7,141 nt of DNA from Spirochaetaceae bacterium (lineage in GTDB: Bacteria; Spirochaetota; Spirochaetia; B11-G9). Position numbers and translations under genes: made by a program. The notes beneath the pieces were generated by a model. That model saw only the letters and a list, made by a program, of their open reading frames with translations, made no database searches and was not told the DNA's origin. Position 1 is the stretch's first letter, and the number at the start of each line of letters is the position of its first letter. Shown here one piece after another: positions 5,806 to 7,141 of the stretch. Location of the stretch: NCBI GenBank assembly GCA_030633365.1, contig DAOVSY010000153.1, forward strand, positions 1 to 7,141, given 5' to 3'.

Positions 5806-6738
5806 CTATGAGACATCCGTCTCTCCCGTATTATCTTCTTTCACTTTTTCAATTAATTTAACATATTCTAAAAGCTTATTAACTCTTGGAGCGATCTCAT
5901 ATTCCATAAGATCCCCTATAAGTATAGAGTCATTAATATTGAATGCATCAACTAATTCTATTAAAATACCATTTAAGTCTGTATAGAAATCATTAAAGCT
6001 TTCTGAATCTATAGATCCCTTTCTTATATCAGTATATCCAATTTCTTTAAGAAAAGGGAATAATCTGATTAATTTTTCAGAAAGATCTATAAAATTTAAC
6101 ACAGAATCCATTGCTTTCTTATCATCACCAGTTTGCAGCATCACAGAAACATCAGATATAGAGGGGATTAAATTTTTTAATTGTTCTGAAGCTGTTTGAA
6201 GTTCAAGAAAAGGAGAGGTTGCTTCCTTAATTCTTGTTTGGAGAATCAAGGATAATTTATTAAGAATTTCTATAAGATCATTTTTACTCTTTTCAGGCTT
6301 AGTATTTTTATTTAAAAAATCATTAATTCGTTCCTGGAGAATAATTGTTCCATAAACTGGTAAATCTTTTTTTGTTAAAAAAGAATCCAATGTACTGGTA
6401 ATATATGATAACTCCGATAATAAATCAGTTGTTAGAGCCCTGTTTTCTGCAATTATTGCATTTTGGAGTAATGTAACATACTGATATAATGTTTGAAGAT
6501 CAGATATATATTTATCTAAGCCTGATATTGCTTTAATATCTAAATTATTAATTGTATCAAGGAGAATATTCTCCCAATCATTATTGTTAAGTTCCAGTTC
6601 CTGTTTATCCTTCACTAATCCTGTAATTTCATAACCTGATCCATTTAACCATTCAGATAAACCTTTAAATAGTTCATGTAGAGTTTTTTCATTTTCTATT
6701 GTTACGTCAAAGGGTTCACTATTTAATGTAATTTCCAT
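5806..6738 (-). CDS. Helix-rich protein of unknown function encoded directly after fliD (310 aa)
   Basis: Not recognised as a named family. The 310-residue product has no signal peptide or membrane segment. The first 50 or so residues look like a small beta/alpha unit (MEITLNSEPFDVTIENEKTL, then helix LHELFKGLSEWLNGSG, then YEITGLVKDKQEL). The remainder (about 70-300) is nearly all predicted helix, rich in Leu, Asp, Glu and Asn, with long amphipathic runs such as LDKYISDLQTLYQYVTLLQN. It ends in an acidic tail. The ATG has AGGAG (6745-6749) 6 nt upstream. It follows fliD by 22 nt, the position where other bacteria often carry fliS or fliT secretion chaperones. It is much longer than either and shows no clear similarity, so a role as FliD partner or flagellar assembly factor is only a positional inference. 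Confidence 0.85.
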   Translation of the reverse strand: MEITLNSEPFDVTIENEKTLHELFKGLSEWLNGSGYEITGLVKDKQELELNNNDWENILLDTINNLDIKAISGLDKYISDLQTLYQYVTLLQNAIIAENRALTTDLLSELSYITSTLDSFLTKKDLPVYGTIILQERINDFLNKNTKPEKSKNDLIEILNKLSLILQTRIKEATSPFLELQTASEQLKNLIPSISDVSVMLQTGDDKKAMDSVLNFIDLSEKLIRLFPFLKEIGYTDIRKGSIDSESFNDFYTDLNGILIELVDAFNINDSILIGDLMEYEIAPRVNKLLEYVKLIEKVKEDNTGETDVS

Positions 6739-6760
6739 TTATTTCTCCTGGCCTAATTTA

Positions 6761-7141
6761 TCAGTTACCATTGTTGCTGAAATTTTCTATAGATCGGGAA
6801 CTGTCTTCCATTGTCTTAAGAGCACTTTCCATTCTACCGAATTTTATTCGTAATTCAAGTTCCTTATCATCAAGTTTTCTGTTCATATTTAATATATCAG
6901 ATTCTGCTCTGTTTATTTGATTATCTATTCCGGATATTCTGGTGGCAACCAGACCACCTATCTGAGTATATGAGTTAATATATCTATCCATTTCATAAGC
7001 AGCACCTGAGTCTATAATAAGATCTCCATCGGTATCTGTTCCAAATAAATCTTTAATTTGCTGTACATCACCATTAAGTGCTTCATCCAGGTTATCTTCA
7101 TTTATTTCAAGATAACCCCTAAGTTTTGCCTTATTGACACC
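6761..7141 (-). CDS. fliD: FliD, flagellar filament cap / hook-associated protein 2 (C-terminal 126 residues)
   Basis: The frame is open to the right edge of the window, so the gene is truncated there and its start lies outside; an internal ATG at 6991 is not the start. The visible part reads KAKLRGYLEINEDNLDEAL, then QQIKDLFGTDTDGDLIIDSG, YTQIGGLVATRISGIDNQI, and finally a coiled-coil-like helix ending RMESALKTMEDSSRSIENFSN. This is the typical FliD C terminus (xGxLxIDxxKLxxAL, then VxxLFG, then the GxxxxRxxxIDxQI helix and the MExALxxLxxQ-type end). The form resembles treponeme FliD proteins. FliD caps the growing filament, which in spirochaetes is periplasmic, and folds incoming flagellin. 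It heads the visible minus-strand cluster, with a 22-nt gap to the 310-aa gene. Confidence 0.93.
   Translation of the reverse strand, partial: GVNKAKLRGYLEINEDNLDEALNGDVQQIKDLFGTDTDGDLIIDSGAAYEMDRYINSYTQIGGLVATRISGIDNQINRAESDILNMNRKLDDKELELRIKFGRMESALKTMEDSSRSIENFSNNGN

Overview
The window is AT-rich, gene-dense bacterial DNA and reads as a flagellar locus of a spirochaete, probably a member or relative of the Spirochaetaceae/Treponemataceae. Three things point there: the order flgK-flgL-fliW-csrA, the treponeme-like sequence of the FliD tail, and fliD followed on the same strand by conserved hypothetical genes, a PilZ protein, tsaE, tsaB and an HD-GYP gene. The assignment rests on protein motifs and gene order recalled from known spirochaetes; no search was run.

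Left part, + strand (1-2094): the last 44 codons of flgK, then complete flgL, fliW and csrA. This is a tight operon: 4 nt lie between flgK and flgL, 35 nt between flgL and fliW, and fliW and csrA overlap by 7 bp. It supplies the hook-filament junction proteins and the FliW/CsrA pair that couples flagellin level to translation. A strong hairpin followed by a T-rich stretch (about 2147-2190) looks like the operon's terminator, and it lies inside the opposite-strand HD-GYP gene.

Right part, - strand, read from 7141 down to 2081: the C-terminal part of fliD (filament cap), a 310-aa helix-rich protein of unknown function, a membrane-anchored PilZ (c-di-GMP receptor) protein, an 87-aa conserved-looking small protein, tsaE, tsaB and a PAS-like/HD-GYP c-di-GMP phosphodiesterase. 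Spacings are 22, 27 and 72 nt, then a 3-bp overlap, a 1-bp overlap and 10 nt. Most of the cluster could be one transcript, with a possible internal promoter in the 72-nt gap. tsaE has no ATG, GTG or TTG start that would give a full-length protein. It appears to start at a CTG that overlaps the preceding stop codon and sits behind a good ribosome binding site.

The two operons meet tail to tail: the last 14 bp of csrA are also the last 14 bp of the HD-GYP gene. The locus combines filament assembly (FlgK, FlgL, FliD), post-transcriptional control (FliW, CsrA), c-di-GMP turnover and sensing (HD-GYP, PilZ) and two t6A tRNA-modification proteins (TsaB, TsaE). I saw no tRNA or rRNA gene, CRISPR array, insertion sequence or large repeat. 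No gene-free stretch exceeds about 72 bp. Nothing here looks like a defence system or mobile island; the open questions are the two unknown proteins, the regulatory overlaps and the architecture of the PilZ protein.
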